A stretch of DNA of 64,000 nt from Streptomyces tubercidicus (GCF_027497495.1 NZ_CP114205.1:6820001-6884000), one strand, 5' to 3'; numbered from the stretch's first letter, positions 7,750-16,991 are shown. Made by a program: numbers and translations. Notes: generated by a model from the letters alone, not told the origin.

Positions 7750-8565
7750 ATGACGTCGCTGCACACCGCCCTGCTCCAGAGTTCGGGCCGGCCCGGCGAT
7801 GTCGCGCACAACCTGCGGGTTCTCGACGACGCGGCCCGCGAGGCCGCGGCGACCGGTGCCGGACTGCTCGCCTGCCCCGAGCTGTTCCTGACCGGCTACG
7901 CGATCGGCGCCGACGTCCACCGCCTCGCCGAGACCGCCGACGGCGACAGCGCCCAGGCCATCGGGAAGATCGCCGCCGAGCACGGCATCGCGGTGCTCTA
8001 CGGCTACCCCGAACGAGCCGCGCAGGACGAGCCCGACAGCGCCGCGGTCTACAACTCGGCGCAGCTCATCGGCCCGGACGGCGAGCGGCTCGCGAACTAC
8101 CGCAAGACCCATCTCTTCGGCTGCTTCGAGCACGAGTGGTTCACGCCGGGGGAGCGGGCCGTCGTCCAGGCCGAGCTGGCCGGCCTCCGGATCGGCCTGC
8201 TGATCTGCTACGACGTGGAGTTCCCGGAGAACGTCCGGGCCCATGCGCTGGCCGGTACCGATCTGCTGCTGGTGCCCACCGCGCAGATGCACCCCTTCCA
8301 GTTCGTCGCCGAGTCCGTCATCCCGGTCCGCGCCTTCGAGAGCCAGATGTACGTCGCGTACGTCAACCGGGTCGGCGCGGAGGGCGAGTTCGAGTTCGTC
8401 GGCCTCAGCTGCCTGGCCGGCCCGGACGGCGTGGTCCGCACCCGCGCCGGCCGCACCGAGCAGCTGGTCCGGGCCGAGGTCGACCCCGCCTTCCTGAAGC
8501 AGTCCCGGGCGGACAACCCGCATCTGCACGACCGCCGGCCGGAGTTGTACGGCCCGCTGACGTGA
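7750..8565 (+). CDS. Nitrilase-superfamily carbon-nitrogen hydrolase (amidase)
   Basis: A 271-residue cytoplasmic amidase. The catalytic triad is visible: Glu44 (LLACPELFLTGY), Lys119 (NYRKTHLFG) and Cys153 (GLLICYDVEFPE). It precedes a lysine/arginine 2-monooxygenase-like gene. In known pathways the flavoenzyme turns lysine into 5-aminovaleramide, or arginine into 4-guanidinobutyramide, and a nitrilase-fold amidase (DavA or the guanidinobutyramidase) hydrolyses the amide. The same step is inferred here. A 132-base spacer with no obvious terminator separates it from the oxidase, which starts after AAGGAG. Confidence 0.85.
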   Translation: MTSLHTALLQSSGRPGDVAHNLRVLDDAAREAAATGAGLLACPELFLTGYAIGADVHRLAETADGDSAQAIGKIAAEHGIAVLYGYPERAAQDEPDSAAVYNSAQLIGPDGERLANYRKTHLFGCFEHEWFTPGERAVVQAELAGLRIGLLICYDVEFPENVRAHALAGTDLLLVPTAQMHPFQFVAESVIPVRAFESQMYVAYVNRVGAEGEFEFVGLSCLAGPDGVVRTRAGRTEQLVRAEVDPAFLKQSRADNPHLHDRRPELYGPLT

Positions 8566-8697
8566 CCTGACCCGCCGCCGCCCCCGCCGAACCGCCCCCG
8601 ATCCGCCCCCCCGATCCGCCGCAGGCCGGCCCACCCCGGCCTGCGCTGCCCTGCCCTGCCTGTCTGCCGCGCCCTGTCTGCAAGGAGCCCGTCCCCG

Positions 8698-10398
8698 ATG
8701 ACGTCCACGGTGCCCACCGCCGCCCACCACGCGGATGCCCAGCCGCCGATCACCATGTTCGGCCCGGACTTCCCGTACGCCTACGACGACTTCCTCGCCC
8801 ACCCGGCGGGCCTCGGCCAGGTCCCCGCGACCGAGCACGGCAAGGAGGTCGCGGTCATCGGCGGTGGCCTCTCCGGCATCGTCACCGCCTACGAGCTGAT
8901 GAAGATGGGCCTCAAGCCCGTCGTCTACGAGGCGGACCAGATAGGCGGCCGGCTGCGGACCGTCGGCTTCGAAGGCACCCCGGCCGATGCCGCGGGACTG
9001 TCCGCCGAGATGGGCGCGATGCGCTTCCCGCCGTCCTCGACGGCGCTCCAGCACTACATCGACCTGGTGGACCTGAAGACCACGCCGTTCCCCAACCCGC
9101 TGGCGGCGGACACCCCGTCGACCGTCGTCGACCTCAAGGGCGAGTCGCACTACGCCCGTACGGTCGAGGACCTCCCCGAGGTCTACCACCAGGTCATGGA
9201 CGCCTGGAACGCCTGCCTGGAGGAGGGCGCCGACTTCTCCGACATGAACCGGGCGATCCGCGAGCGCGACGTCCCGCGCATCCGCGAGATCTGGTCCCGG
9301 CTCGTCGAGAAGCTCGACAACCAGACCTTCTACGGCTACCTCTGCGACTCGACGGCCTTCAAGTCCTTCCGCCACCGGGAGATCTTCGGTCAGGTCGGCT
9401 TCGGCACCGGCGGCTGGGACACCGACTTCCCCAACTCCATCCTGGAGATCCTGCGGGTCGTCTACACCGAGGCCGACGACCACCACCGCGGCATCGTCGG
9501 CGGCAGCCAGCAGCTGCCGCTGCGCCTGTGGGAGCGCGAACCGCAGAAGATCGTCCACTGGGCGCCGGGCACCTCGCTGTCCTCGCTGCACGACGGCACG
9601 CCCCGGCCCGCCGTGACCCGCCTGCACCGCACCGCGGGCAACCACATCACGGTGACCGACGCCGACGGTGACATCCGCACCTATGAGGCCGCCGTCTTCA
9701 CCGCGCAGTCCTGGATGCTGCTGAGCAAGATCGCCTGCGACGACTCGCTGTTCCCCATCGACCACTGGACGGCGATGGAGCGCACCCACTACATGGAGTC
9801 CAGCAAGCTCTTCGTCCCTGTCGACCGCCCCTTCTGGCTGGACAAGGACGAGGACACCGGCCGCGACGTCATGTCGATGACGCTGACCGACCGGATGACC
9901 CGCGGCACCTACCTGCTCGACAACGGCCCGGACGAACCCGCCGTCATCTGCCTCTCCTACACCTGGTGCGACGACAGCCTCAAGTGGCTGCCGCTGGAGG
10001 CGAACGAGCGGATGGAGGTCATGCTGAAGTCGCTCGGCGAGATCTATCCCAAGGTCGACATCCGCAAGCACATCATCGGCAACCCGGTCACCGTGTCCTG
10101 GGAGAACGAGCCCTACTTCATGGGCGCCTTCAAGGCGAACCTCCCCGGCCACTACCGCTACCAGCGCCGCCTGTTCACCCACTTCATGCAGGACCGCCTC
10201 CCCGAGGACAAGCGCGGCCTGTTCCTCGCGGGCGACGACATCTCCTGGACGGCCGGCTGGGCCGAGGGCGCCGTCCAGACCGCACTGAACGCGGTCTGGG
10301 GCGTGATGCACCACTTCGGCGGCACGACGGACGCCACCAACCCGGGTCCGGGCGATGTCTACGACGAGATCGCCCCGGTCGAACTGCCGGAGGACTAA
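8698..10398 (+). CDS. L-lysine/L-arginine 2-monooxygenase-like flavin amine oxidase
   Basis: A 566-residue FAD enzyme of the amine oxidase family. The dinucleotide fold is at residues 51-78 (VAVIGGGLSG, Glu78). Several segments match my memory of the Pseudomonas DavB family: ITMFGPDFPYAYDDFLAHPA at the N-terminus, REIFGQVGFGTGGWDTDFPN, and a C-terminal FAD loop ending WAEGAVQTALNAVWG. The expected reaction is oxidative decarboxylation of lysine or arginine to the amide with O2. It is preceded by AAGGAG and followed by a hairpin. Which of the two basic amino acids is used cannot be decided from sequence alone. Confidence 0.85.
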   Translation: MTSTVPTAAHHADAQPPITMFGPDFPYAYDDFLAHPAGLGQVPATEHGKEVAVIGGGLSGIVTAYELMKMGLKPVVYEADQIGGRLRTVGFEGTPADAAGLSAEMGAMRFPPSSTALQHYIDLVDLKTTPFPNPLAADTPSTVVDLKGESHYARTVEDLPEVYHQVMDAWNACLEEGADFSDMNRAIRERDVPRIREIWSRLVEKLDNQTFYGYLCDSTAFKSFRHREIFGQVGFGTGGWDTDFPNSILEILRVVYTEADDHHRGIVGGSQQLPLRLWEREPQKIVHWAPGTSLSSLHDGTPRPAVTRLHRTAGNHITVTDADGDIRTYEAAVFTAQSWMLLSKIACDDSLFPIDHWTAMERTHYMESSKLFVPVDRPFWLDKDEDTGRDVMSMTLTDRMTRGTYLLDNGPDEPAVICLSYTWCDDSLKWLPLEANERMEVMLKSLGEIYPKVDIRKHIIGNPVTVSWENEPYFMGAFKANLPGHYRYQRRLFTHFMQDRLPEDKRGLFLAGDDISWTAGWAEGAVQTALNAVWGVMHHFGGTTDATNPGPGDVYDEIAPVELPED

Positions 10399-10437
10399 GG
10401 CCCTGGGGGGACGAGGGCTGGGAGCCCTGAGGGACAT

Positions 10438-10475
10438 GGCAGGAGTGGGGCGTGCGTGGGTGAGCCACTCCTGCC
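10438..10475 (+). terminator. Hairpin after the monooxygenase gene
   Basis: An 11-base perfect stem (GGCAGGAGTGG with CCACTCCTGCC) and a 16-base loop lie 39 bases past the stop. The next gene is convergent, so the hairpin may serve both. Confidence 0.55.
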
Positions 10476-10531
10476 TTCGGCCTTCGGGGTCAGCCGCGCG
10501 CGGTGCGGTGGCGATCCGTGCGGGGCCCGGA

Positions 10532-11281
10532 TCAGCTCGGCAGGGGAGTCAGGAGCATCCGACCGACCAGGCCCACCCCGGCGTCCAGGCGCTCGGTGAG
10601 TTCCTCGGTCACATCCGGGAGTCGGCGTACGCTCCATAGCGCCCTGGCCGCGACCCAGGCGCCGTCCCTGGCCTTGTCCAGGCTCCATGAGCCGATCAGA
10701 TGGGTCAGGGGATCGGCGACGTCCAGCACATCGGGGCCCGGCATCAGCAGCTCACGGATCCGCTCCTCCAGGCTCGTCAGGACCCCGCCGACGCGGTCGA
10801 AGTCCCGTTCCAGCGCGGCCGGTTCGCACTCCAGCGCCCGGCAGGTGTCCAGTACGGCCAGCGCCAGGTCGTGGCCGATGTGGGCGTTGATCCCGGCCAG
10901 TGCGAATTGCAGCGGACGCACCCCCGGATGGCGGCGGAGCTGGAAGAGCGGCCGCCAGCAGGCCGGTGGCCGCAGTCCGGCGGCCGCGGCATCCACCGCG
11001 TCGAAGTAGCGCCGCGCGAAGCGGATGTCCAGCTCGCCGGTGGCCGCCGGGTCCTGGAACGTACCGTCCCCGATGCGCCGCGCCACCGCTTCGGTGACGG
11101 CCAGATAGACCCCGTTGAAGACCGCCACCCCGTCCTCGGCGGGCAGCCCCGCGCCCAGTGCCCGCATCCGGGCCAGCACCTCCGCCACACCCTCGGGTTC
11201 CGCACCGGTCGGGGGACGGGCGGCGGATCCCCCGGCCGGGCCCGTGCGGCCGGGACCGCCGTACGCCTGAGTTGTCGTCAT
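10532..11281 (-). CDS. DUF5995-family protein
   Basis: A 249-residue protein of unknown function, resembling the actinobacterial DUF5995 family: a helical protein with LDIRFARRYFDAVDA, WRPLFQLRRHPGVRPLQFALA and AGINAHIGHDLA segments, the last containing His residues that could bind a metal. The ATG at 11281 (MTTTQAYGG) was preferred over an open-frame start 183 bases upstream because that extension is low-complexity Gln/Ala/Gly and overlaps the divergent promoter region. No function is claimed. Confidence 0.65.
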   Translation of the reverse strand: MTTTQAYGGPGRTGPAGGSAARPPTGAEPEGVAEVLARMRALGAGLPAEDGVAVFNGVYLAVTEAVARRIGDGTFQDPAATGELDIRFARRYFDAVDAAAAGLRPPACWRPLFQLRRHPGVRPLQFALAGINAHIGHDLALAVLDTCRALECEPAALERDFDRVGGVLTSLEERIRELLMPGPDVLDVADPLTHLIGSWSLDKARDGAWVAARALWSVRRLPDVTEELTERLDAGVGLVGRMLLTPLPS

Positions 11282-11431
11282 CCACTCAGCGTGACAGTGC
11301 GATTGCGGATCGTGAGGTGTGTGGCTCGCCGATGACCGGAACGGGGGAATCGGCGGCGCGCCCGCTTGTGGCAGGCCCGTCTGTGCCGCGCCCGCTTGTG
11401 GCACGCCGGCCTGTGCTGTGCCCGCGTCAGT

Positions 11432-11460
11432 TTGTTCAGACGCAGTCGTTCGACTATGAA
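11432..11460 (+). promoter_or_regulatory. Promoter for the NCS2 permease gene
   Basis: A TTGTTC at 11432-11437 and a TATGAA at 11455-11460 are separated by 17 bases, which is close to the vegetative sigma consensus. The predicted start of transcription is about 11467, leaving a 42-base leader. Upstream (11355-11425) the sequence has imperfect GC-rich direct repeats around CCCGCTTGTGGCA. Confidence 0.55.
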
Positions 11461-11508
11461 TCACCTCGGCTCTGTGACGTGCAGGGCGTCGCAGAGTGGA
11501 GAGTGATC

Positions 11509-12903
11509 ATGGCCGGTTTCGGGTGGAAGCTGCATGGCGACGGGCGGCATCTGAAGCCCGGCGAGGTGGTCAGGCCCGGCGAGCGGCTGACCTGGGGGCG
11601 GACGATCGCGCTCGGCGCCCAGCATGTGGTGTCGATGATCGGGGCCTGTTTCGTCGCGCCCGTCCTCATGGGGCTGGATCCCAGCCTCGCCCTGATGGCG
11701 TCGGGTGTCGCCACCGCCCTGTTCCTGGTGATGACCCGCGGACGCATCCCCAGCTACCTGGGCTCCTCGCTCTCCTTCGTGGGCGTCTCCGTCGTGATCG
11801 CGGGCCAGGGCGGTGACGCCGGCACCCTGACGGGCGCGATGCTCGTGGTGGGTGCCTGCCTGGCCGGCTGCGGTGTCGCCATTCATGTCGTCGGGGCCCG
11901 GGTGATCCACGCCGTGCTCCCGCCGGCCGTGACCGGCGCGGTCGTGATGCTGATCGGCTTCAACCTCGCGCCCGTCACTGCGTCCACGTACTGGCCCCAG
12001 GATCAGTGGACGGCGCTGGCGACGATGCTGTTCACCGGACTCGCCCTCGTCGTGCTCCGGGGTTTCTGGTCGCGGATCGCCATTTTCCTGGGCCTGGTCT
12101 TCGGCTATGGCCTGTCCTGGATTCTTGACCGCACCGCAGGAAAGATTCATTCCGTCAATGGCGCGGGCAAGCTCACGGACCACTGGCGCATCGACTTCTC
12201 GGGCGTGGAAAAGGCCGACTGGATCGGCGTTCCCACCTTCCACGCACCGAATTTCTCGGCCTCCGCAATCCTTGTCGCCCTGCCGGTCCTTGTCGCGCTG
12301 ATCGCGGAGAACGCCGGACACATCAAGGCAGTTGGCGCCATGACCGGTGATCCTCTCGACGACAAAATGGGCATGGCCATCGTCGCCGACGGCACGGCAA
12401 CGGTCCTGTCGACGGCGGTCGGCGGCCCCGCCACCACGACCTACGCCGAGAACATCGGCGTCATGGCGGCCACCCGGGTGTATTCCACCGCGGCTTACTG
12501 GGCGGCGGCCGCTTTCGCCCTGCTCTTCGGCCTGTGCCCGAAGTTCGGCGCGGTGGTGGCGGCGATCCCCGGCGGGGTGCTGGGCGGTATCACCGTCATT
12601 CTGTACGGCATGATCGGCCTGCTGGGAGCCCAGATCTGGGTACGGAACAACGTGGACTTCTCGGTCCCCCTGAACCTCATCCCCGCGGCGGCCGGAATCA
12701 TCATCGCCATCGGCGGCGTCTCGTTGAAATTCTCCGAGAACTTCGAACTCAGCGGCATCGCACTGGGAACCCTCACCGTGCTCACCGGCTACCACTCCCT
12801 GCGCTGGCTCTCCAAGGCGGCGGGCCGCCCCCGCACGCCCCTCCTCGACGCCGGGACCAGCGAGTACCAGGAGCCCGGGGACGGGGAGGGGGAGAAGGCG
12901 TAA
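11509..12903 (+). CDS. NCS2-family uracil/xanthine permease
   Basis: A 464-residue membrane transporter for a nucleobase. It has about 14 hydrophobic segments, the NCS2 segment ALIAENAGHIKAVGAMTG with the conserved Glu in helix 8, and GGPATTTYAENIGVMAATRV in helix 10, the substrate-site regions of UraA-type carriers. The ATG at 11509 follows GGAGAG; a GTG two codons earlier overlaps that site and is less likely. Uracil is the likeliest substrate by similarity to UraA, but xanthine cannot be excluded. It stands alone, divergent from the DUF5995 gene. Confidence 0.88.
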   Translation: MAGFGWKLHGDGRHLKPGEVVRPGERLTWGRTIALGAQHVVSMIGACFVAPVLMGLDPSLALMASGVATALFLVMTRGRIPSYLGSSLSFVGVSVVIAGQGGDAGTLTGAMLVVGACLAGCGVAIHVVGARVIHAVLPPAVTGAVVMLIGFNLAPVTASTYWPQDQWTALATMLFTGLALVVLRGFWSRIAIFLGLVFGYGLSWILDRTAGKIHSVNGAGKLTDHWRIDFSGVEKADWIGVPTFHAPNFSASAILVALPVLVALIAENAGHIKAVGAMTGDPLDDKMGMAIVADGTATVLSTAVGGPATTTYAENIGVMAATRVYSTAAYWAAAAFALLFGLCPKFGAVVAAIPGGVLGGITVILYGMIGLLGAQIWVRNNVDFSVPLNLIPAAAGIIIAIGGVSLKFSENFELSGIALGTLTVLTGYHSLRWLSKAAGRPRTPLLDAGTSEYQEPGDGEGEKA

Positions 12904-12958
12904 CCGCCGAGGACCGCCCGCGGAACGCAGCGCTCACTCACCGCTGCGCAACGCGCGC

Positions 12959-13690
12959 TCACTTACAGATGAGGAGGCTGTCGCAGACGGCGATTCCCGG
13001 GGGAGTGGTGCTGGGGTGGGGGAGCCCTTCCCAGCTGTTGAGGATGTAGTACCCGTCGGCCGGACCGTCTTTGGCCTCGATGGCGATCATTGTCTGATTG
13101 CCCATTGCCTCACCGTGCGGGGCCACCACATAGTCGTTGAGCGTTTTGAAGAGATTGAGCGTCTTCAAGCTGTCGATGTGGACCACGCGATAGCTCCGGG
13201 GCTGCGGATTTCCGCTCTGGTCCGCCCCGGTGACCGTGATCAACGACGTGCCCCAACTCTTCAAGTCCTTGGGGATCTTGCCTGAACGGTAGGCCGTGTC
13301 GAGCCCGTTTTTCACATCTTGGCGCACTCCGGATACATGGATGTGCAACTGGTCGTGCGAACGGTGACCGGCGGCATTGATCCCCAGCCCGATCACGCCC
13401 CATTTCTGCTGGTTGAACCAGTATTCGCCGCGCTCTTCGGCGACCTGCCAGTAATTATTGGCGGCGAAGGCGCCGGACACCAGGTCCGGGCACTCGATTC
13501 CCTTGATGCGGTCGGTGGCGACCAGCAGATATCCCTTCACGCCTCTGGACATCAGCCAGAATGCGTTGATCTGTCGCTCCCGGCAGTCCCAGGCCATATT
13601 CCAGAGGAACTCGTCTCTGTCCTTGGGGTCTCCGCAGAGAGCCACGGGCGGCGCGGTGAGGGTGGTGGTTTCCCGGTTTTCGGCGGTCAC
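12959..13690 (-). CDS. CDP-diacylglycerol diphosphatase-like (Cdh/HIT-fold) protein
   Basis: A 243-residue hydrolase related to Cdh, which cleaves CDP-diacylglycerol to CMP and phosphatidate. The active-site stretch GINAAGHRSHDQLHIHVS (residues 103-120) has the HIT-like His-x-His pattern (His116, His118). An early segment DEFLWNMAWDCRERQINAFW is also family-like. Unlike E. coli Cdh there is no N-terminal membrane anchor, so it is probably cytoplasmic. The start is a GTG preceded by CTGGAGG. The substrate is inferred from family only. Confidence 0.7.
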   Translation of the reverse strand: MTAENRETTTLTAPPVALCGDPKDRDEFLWNMAWDCRERQINAFWLMSRGVKGYLLVATDRIKGIECPDLVSGAFAANNYWQVAEERGEYWFNQQKWGVIGLGINAAGHRSHDQLHIHVSGVRQDVKNGLDTAYRSGKIPKDLKSWGTSLITVTGADQSGNPQPRSYRVVHIDSLKTLNLFKTLNDYVVAPHGEAMGNQTMIAIEAKDGPADGYYILNSWEGLPHPSTTPPGIAVCDSLLICK

Positions 13691-14269
13691 GTCGGCACCT
13701 CCAGGGTGAGCGGGTTACGTGCCGCGACGGCCCGGCATGGCGTCCACGTCCCAGGTGCGCCGCAAGCCTCATGGGTCTCCTGGCCCACCACACCGCCGGG
13801 CGCACCACAAGCCGGGCACCGGCGGGAGAGGCATCGCACTGCCTTGTGACGAGGCATCGCACTGCCTTATGACGGGCGCCTGGGCTGACCCCCTCCGGGC
13901 CGAGGCACGCGCTGTACGACCACCGTCCCACCACCCCGGGACCGGCGCATCTGCTGGCCTGCCGAGGACCAGGAAGGCTGTCAGCGCGGGCCTGCGCCGC
14001 TGGGAGGCAGCGCCGAGTGGCTGGCCGAATGCGACCGGCTGGGCGTGGGCGAAGTTGTCGTCGACGTGGCCGACGTGTACTCCGAGCACGGACACCCGGA
14101 TGCGGTGCGAGACTGCCAAGAACGACCTCGCCACGTACTGGAAACCGGAGTTGACGCTGAATCAGGTGCGGAAATCGGGTGCCATCGTGTCGAGTCGCTG
14201 CCCGATCGCCCGCTCGCAGCGAGGAGATAGGTCACCGTGCCTCGCTCACAGGGAAGGAGACACACCACC
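13691..14269. other. Gene-free stretch with a duplicated 23-base unit and coding-like debris
   Basis: Between the Cdh-like gene and the esterase pseudogene there is no intact gene. A 23-base unit beginning GAGGCATCGCACTGCC is repeated in tandem at 13828-13850 and 13851-13873 with one mismatch. From about 14000 two forward frames look protein-like in turn (WLAECDRLGVGEVVVDVADV, then AKNDLATYWKPELTLNQVRK), as if a gene had been frameshifted. No family was recognised. Confidence 0.4.
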
Positions 14270-15020
14270 GTGCCCGACGACATCGCGCGCTGGCTGACCG
14301 AGCATGCCAGGCCCGGATCAGGCCCTCCTGCGCCGCGCCGAGGCACTCGCCACCTACCTGGACGACCACTACGAGGAGTTCGCCCGGCACACCACGGCGG
14401 ACACCGCCGACGAGGCTCTGGAGCACGCGCGCATCCTCACCCGCGCCGCCGACCTGGTGACTCGCTCGCCCACCCCGCTCTCCGGGGAGCACAGCGTTCT
14501 GGCCGCCCGTGACCGCTACATGGCCGACGCCGTGACCCGGCTCGTCGACGACAACGCCGAAGTGCGCGTCATCGTCTGGGCACACAACGGACACCTCACG
14601 AAGGGCACATACGGCGACGGCGTGCCCGCGCTCGGCAGCCGACTCCGAGCGCGCTACGGCGACAGCTACTACGCACTGGCCCTGCTCTTCGGCAAGGGCT
14701 CCTTCCTCGCCCGCCGCAGCGACGACCTGCACGGTCCGCCACGCCGGCACCGCGTCGGCACCGGAATCCGCTCCCTCGAAGCCCGCCTCGCCGACGCCGT
14801 CCCCGGCAACTACTACGCCGACCTGCGCACCCACGGCCCCTCACCCGAAGCCGCCCAATGGCTGCACGCCCCGCAGACACAGCGCAGCTTCGGCTCCGTC
14901 GTGCCCCGGTTCCTCTACCGCTTCCACCTGGCACCACTCATACCGGCCCAGGACTACGACGGCCTCGCGTTCGTCGCCCGCTCCAGCTGTTCCCGCCCCC
15001 TGCCGGCCATGGAGACCTGA
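14270..15020 (+). pseudogene. Erythromycin esterase family pseudogene with internal deletion
   Basis: The true start remains: GTG at 14270 after GGAAGGAGA, encoding PDDIARWLTEHARP, the usual N-terminus of Streptomyces esterases of this family. After about 15 residues the frame is broken, and the family's C-terminal half resumes in another frame from about 14310: AEALATYLDDHYEEFARHTT and VRVIVWAHNGHLTKG, the latter containing the conserved His segment, through to the stop at 15020. Around 150-200 residues, including the conserved GEGxH region, are missing, so the enzyme is inactive. Confidence 0.75.
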
Positions 15021-15039
15021 CCCCCGCCGAGCAGACGGC

Positions 15040-15450
15040 TCAGGAATCGAGCACCGCGGCAACGGATTCGATCTCCACCAGCTGGTCGTTGTAGCCGAGC
15101 ACGGTGACCCCCATCAACGTGCTGGGCACGTCGTGGTCACCGAACGCGTCCCGGACCACCTCCCACGCCGTCACCAGGTCCTCCTGCCGGTCGGACGCGA
15201 CGAGTACGCGGGTGCTGATGACGTCGTGCAGCGACGCGCCGGAGTCCGCCAGCGCAGTCCGCAGGTTCTCCACGGCCTTGGCCGCCTGACCCGCGACGTC
15301 CCCGATCGCCGCGGTGGAGCCGTCCTCGTTCAGCGGACAGGCACCGGCGAGAAAGATCAGCCGCGACTCGGCCGGAGCCGTGGCCGCATAGGCGTACTCG
15401 GCGACATCGGACAGGGAGGCAGAGCGAATCAAGGTGACGGCGCGTGGCAC
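15040..15450 (-). CDS. Rid-family (YjgF/UK114) protein lacking the RidA arginine
   Basis: A 136-residue trimeric-type Rid protein. The fold signature is clear (RLIFLAGACPLNEDG, AGQAAKAVENLRTALADSGA, QLVEIESVAAV). RidA imine deaminases carry a catalytic Arg shortly before the VEIE motif; here that stretch is PSTLMGVTVLGYNDQLVEIE, with no Arg. Canonical 2-aminoacrylate deaminase activity is therefore doubtful. The start is a GTG after GAAGGGA. It lies 89 bases downstream of the isochorismatase-fold gene and is probably co-transcribed with it. Confidence 0.8.
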   Translation of the reverse strand: MPRAVTLIRSASLSDVAEYAYAATAPAESRLIFLAGACPLNEDGSTAAIGDVAGQAAKAVENLRTALADSGASLHDVISTRVLVASDRQEDLVTAWEVVRDAFGDHDVPSTLMGVTVLGYNDQLVEIESVAAVLDS

Positions 15451-15539
15451 GGGTATTCCCTTCGCGGTGAATCCGGAACACCCACGACCTTCTCAGGAAT
15501 CAACTCCGCCTTCGACGCGTTTTCTTGGGTGGGGCGCGG

Positions 15540-16109
15540 CTACTCCGAGGCGATGGCTGTGAGCCAGTCCTCGACGCCGATGACATCGGCCCACTGCGGG
15601 AACAGCCTCTCGGTCAGGACCCGGTGCACCTCGGGGTCGGTGTCGAGGCAGGCATCCGCCAGGACAATGAGCCCGAAGTCCTGGTCGTTGGCCTGACACA
15701 GGGTGTGCAGCACCACGCCACTGGTGGCGATGCCGGTGAGAACAAGGCTGTTGATATCGCGAGCCCTGAGCACCACCCCGAGATCACTGCCCGAGAACGC
15801 ACTCGCCCGCCTCTTGGTGACCACGATGTCGCCCTGGCGGGGCGCGACTTCGCGGTGAATCGCGGTGCCGGGGGCATCCTCGGCGAAGAGACCGGCCTGC
15901 ACGGCGGAGGTGAGCACCCGATTACGGGGGCCGACGTCAGGTTGGCCCGGCCGTAGCGCGATGACCACGTAGATCACCGGAATACCCGCCGCCCGCGCAC
16001 CGTCGATCGCGCCACGCACGCGCGACAGATATCCGGAGTCGGCGCCGACGATATCCACGATGTCCTCCTGAACATCCATCACGAGGAGGGCACTGTTGCT
16101 GTTCGCCAT
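15540..16109 (-). CDS. Isochorismatase/cysteine-hydrolase-fold protein without the catalytic cysteine
   Basis: A 189-residue protein of the isochorismatase superfamily. The first Asp (LLVMDVQEDIVD) and the Lys (VTKRRASAFSGSDL) of the triad are present, but the nucleophile position in the third motif reads GIATSGVVLHTL, with Val where amidase members have Cys. Isochorismatase-type members such as PhzD also lack that Cys and hydrolyse vinyl ethers instead. It is followed by a Rid protein, a pairing common in catabolic operons. The substrate is unknown. Confidence 0.8.
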   Translation of the reverse strand: MANSNSALLVMDVQEDIVDIVGADSGYLSRVRGAIDGARAAGIPVIYVVIALRPGQPDVGPRNRVLTSAVQAGLFAEDAPGTAIHREVAPRQGDIVVTKRRASAFSGSDLGVVLRARDINSLVLTGIATSGVVLHTLCQANDQDFGLIVLADACLDTDPEVHRVLTERLFPQWADVIGVEDWLTAIASE

Positions 16110-16227
16110 GCTGACCGTCCGTTCTTCTCGTCGCTGGGAAACACCAGCAAGTCTGGGGAATGGGTTGCGCTTCGGTGAGAGGCAAAGGAGCCGATCTCGG
16201 GTCGGGTTGCGGCACTAAGTTGTCACG

Positions 16228-16863
16228 ATGACCGAATCCCTGCCGCCAGGCGGCATTGTGCTCGATGCGGACGAACTGGAGGCCCGGTGGGCCGACGCCT
16301 GGCGGCCGGAACAGGTCGCGGAGCGGTTGGGCGGGGTCAGTGCGACCTGGTGTATCGCAGCAGGGTGGGCGCTGGATTTGTTCCGCGGGGTGCCATCGCG
16401 GCCGCACGGCGATGTGGAGATCGCGGTGCCCGCGGCGGGATTCCCGGAGATCCGGGACCGCTTCCCCGAGTACGTGTGTGACGCGGTGGGTTCGGGGCGG
16501 GTCTGGCCGGCGGCGGGGGCTGAGGCACTGGCAGCCACACACCAGACCTGGCTGCGGGATCCGGCAAGCGGTCAGTTCCTGTTGGACGTCTTCCGCGAGC
16601 CGCACGAGGGCGGGACCTGGATCTGCCGACGGAACGGGAATCTGCGGCTGCCGTACGACACGATCATCGAGCGGACGCCGGACGGGATCCCCTACCTGGT
16701 GCCGGAGTTGGTGCTGCTGTTCAAAGCGAGGGCGACGCGGCCCAAGGACCAGGCCGATTTCGAGGGCGTGTTGCCGCTGCTGAGCCGGGCACGGCGGGAC
16801 GCCCTCAGCGGGTGGCTGGAGCGCGTGCATCCCGGTCATCCGTGGCTGGCGGAGCTGGGGTAG
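16228..16863 (+). CDS. Nucleotidyltransferase-fold protein related to aminoglycoside ANT(2'')
   Basis: A 211-residue protein of the MNT superfamily. The segment CIAAGWALDLFRGVPSRPHG followed by DVEIAV matches the GGWAxD...RxHxDxE pattern of the ANT(2'')-like family. Many chromosomal members are not proven to modify antibiotics, so resistance is not claimed. A TAAGTT hexamer at 16216-16221 ends 6 bases before the ATG and no ribosome binding site is seen, so the message may be leaderless. It is divergent from the isochorismatase-fold gene. Confidence 0.7.
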   Translation: MTESLPPGGIVLDADELEARWADAWRPEQVAERLGGVSATWCIAAGWALDLFRGVPSRPHGDVEIAVPAAGFPEIRDRFPEYVCDAVGSGRVWPAAGAEALAATHQTWLRDPASGQFLLDVFREPHEGGTWICRRNGNLRLPYDTIIERTPDGIPYLVPELVLLFKARATRPKDQADFEGVLPLLSRARRDALSGWLERVHPGHPWLAELG

Positions 16864-16991
16864 CTGGTGGATCCGGCGGGGTAGTGGCACCCGAGGCCGT
16901 GGGTCCGTAGTTGTCGGTGGCCGGTGCCCAGGGCCGGTCGTCACCCGGTGCTCAGGGCGGACCTGCCGTCCGGTTCTCGGGGTACCGGCGC

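Noticed and set aside
6508..10437. A 1309-codon open frame on the minus strand
   Set aside because: It is a composition shadow of the LysR, amidase and monooxygenase genes, which have clear families, starts and motifs on the plus strand.
13691..14230. A complete gene between the Cdh-like gene and the esterase remnant
   Set aside because: Coding-like segments switch frame and have no start with a ribosome binding site.
16228..16863. Aminoglycoside resistance call for the ANT(2'')-like protein
   Set aside because: Only the fold motif is shared; chromosomal homologues are common and substrate residues cannot be judged by eye.
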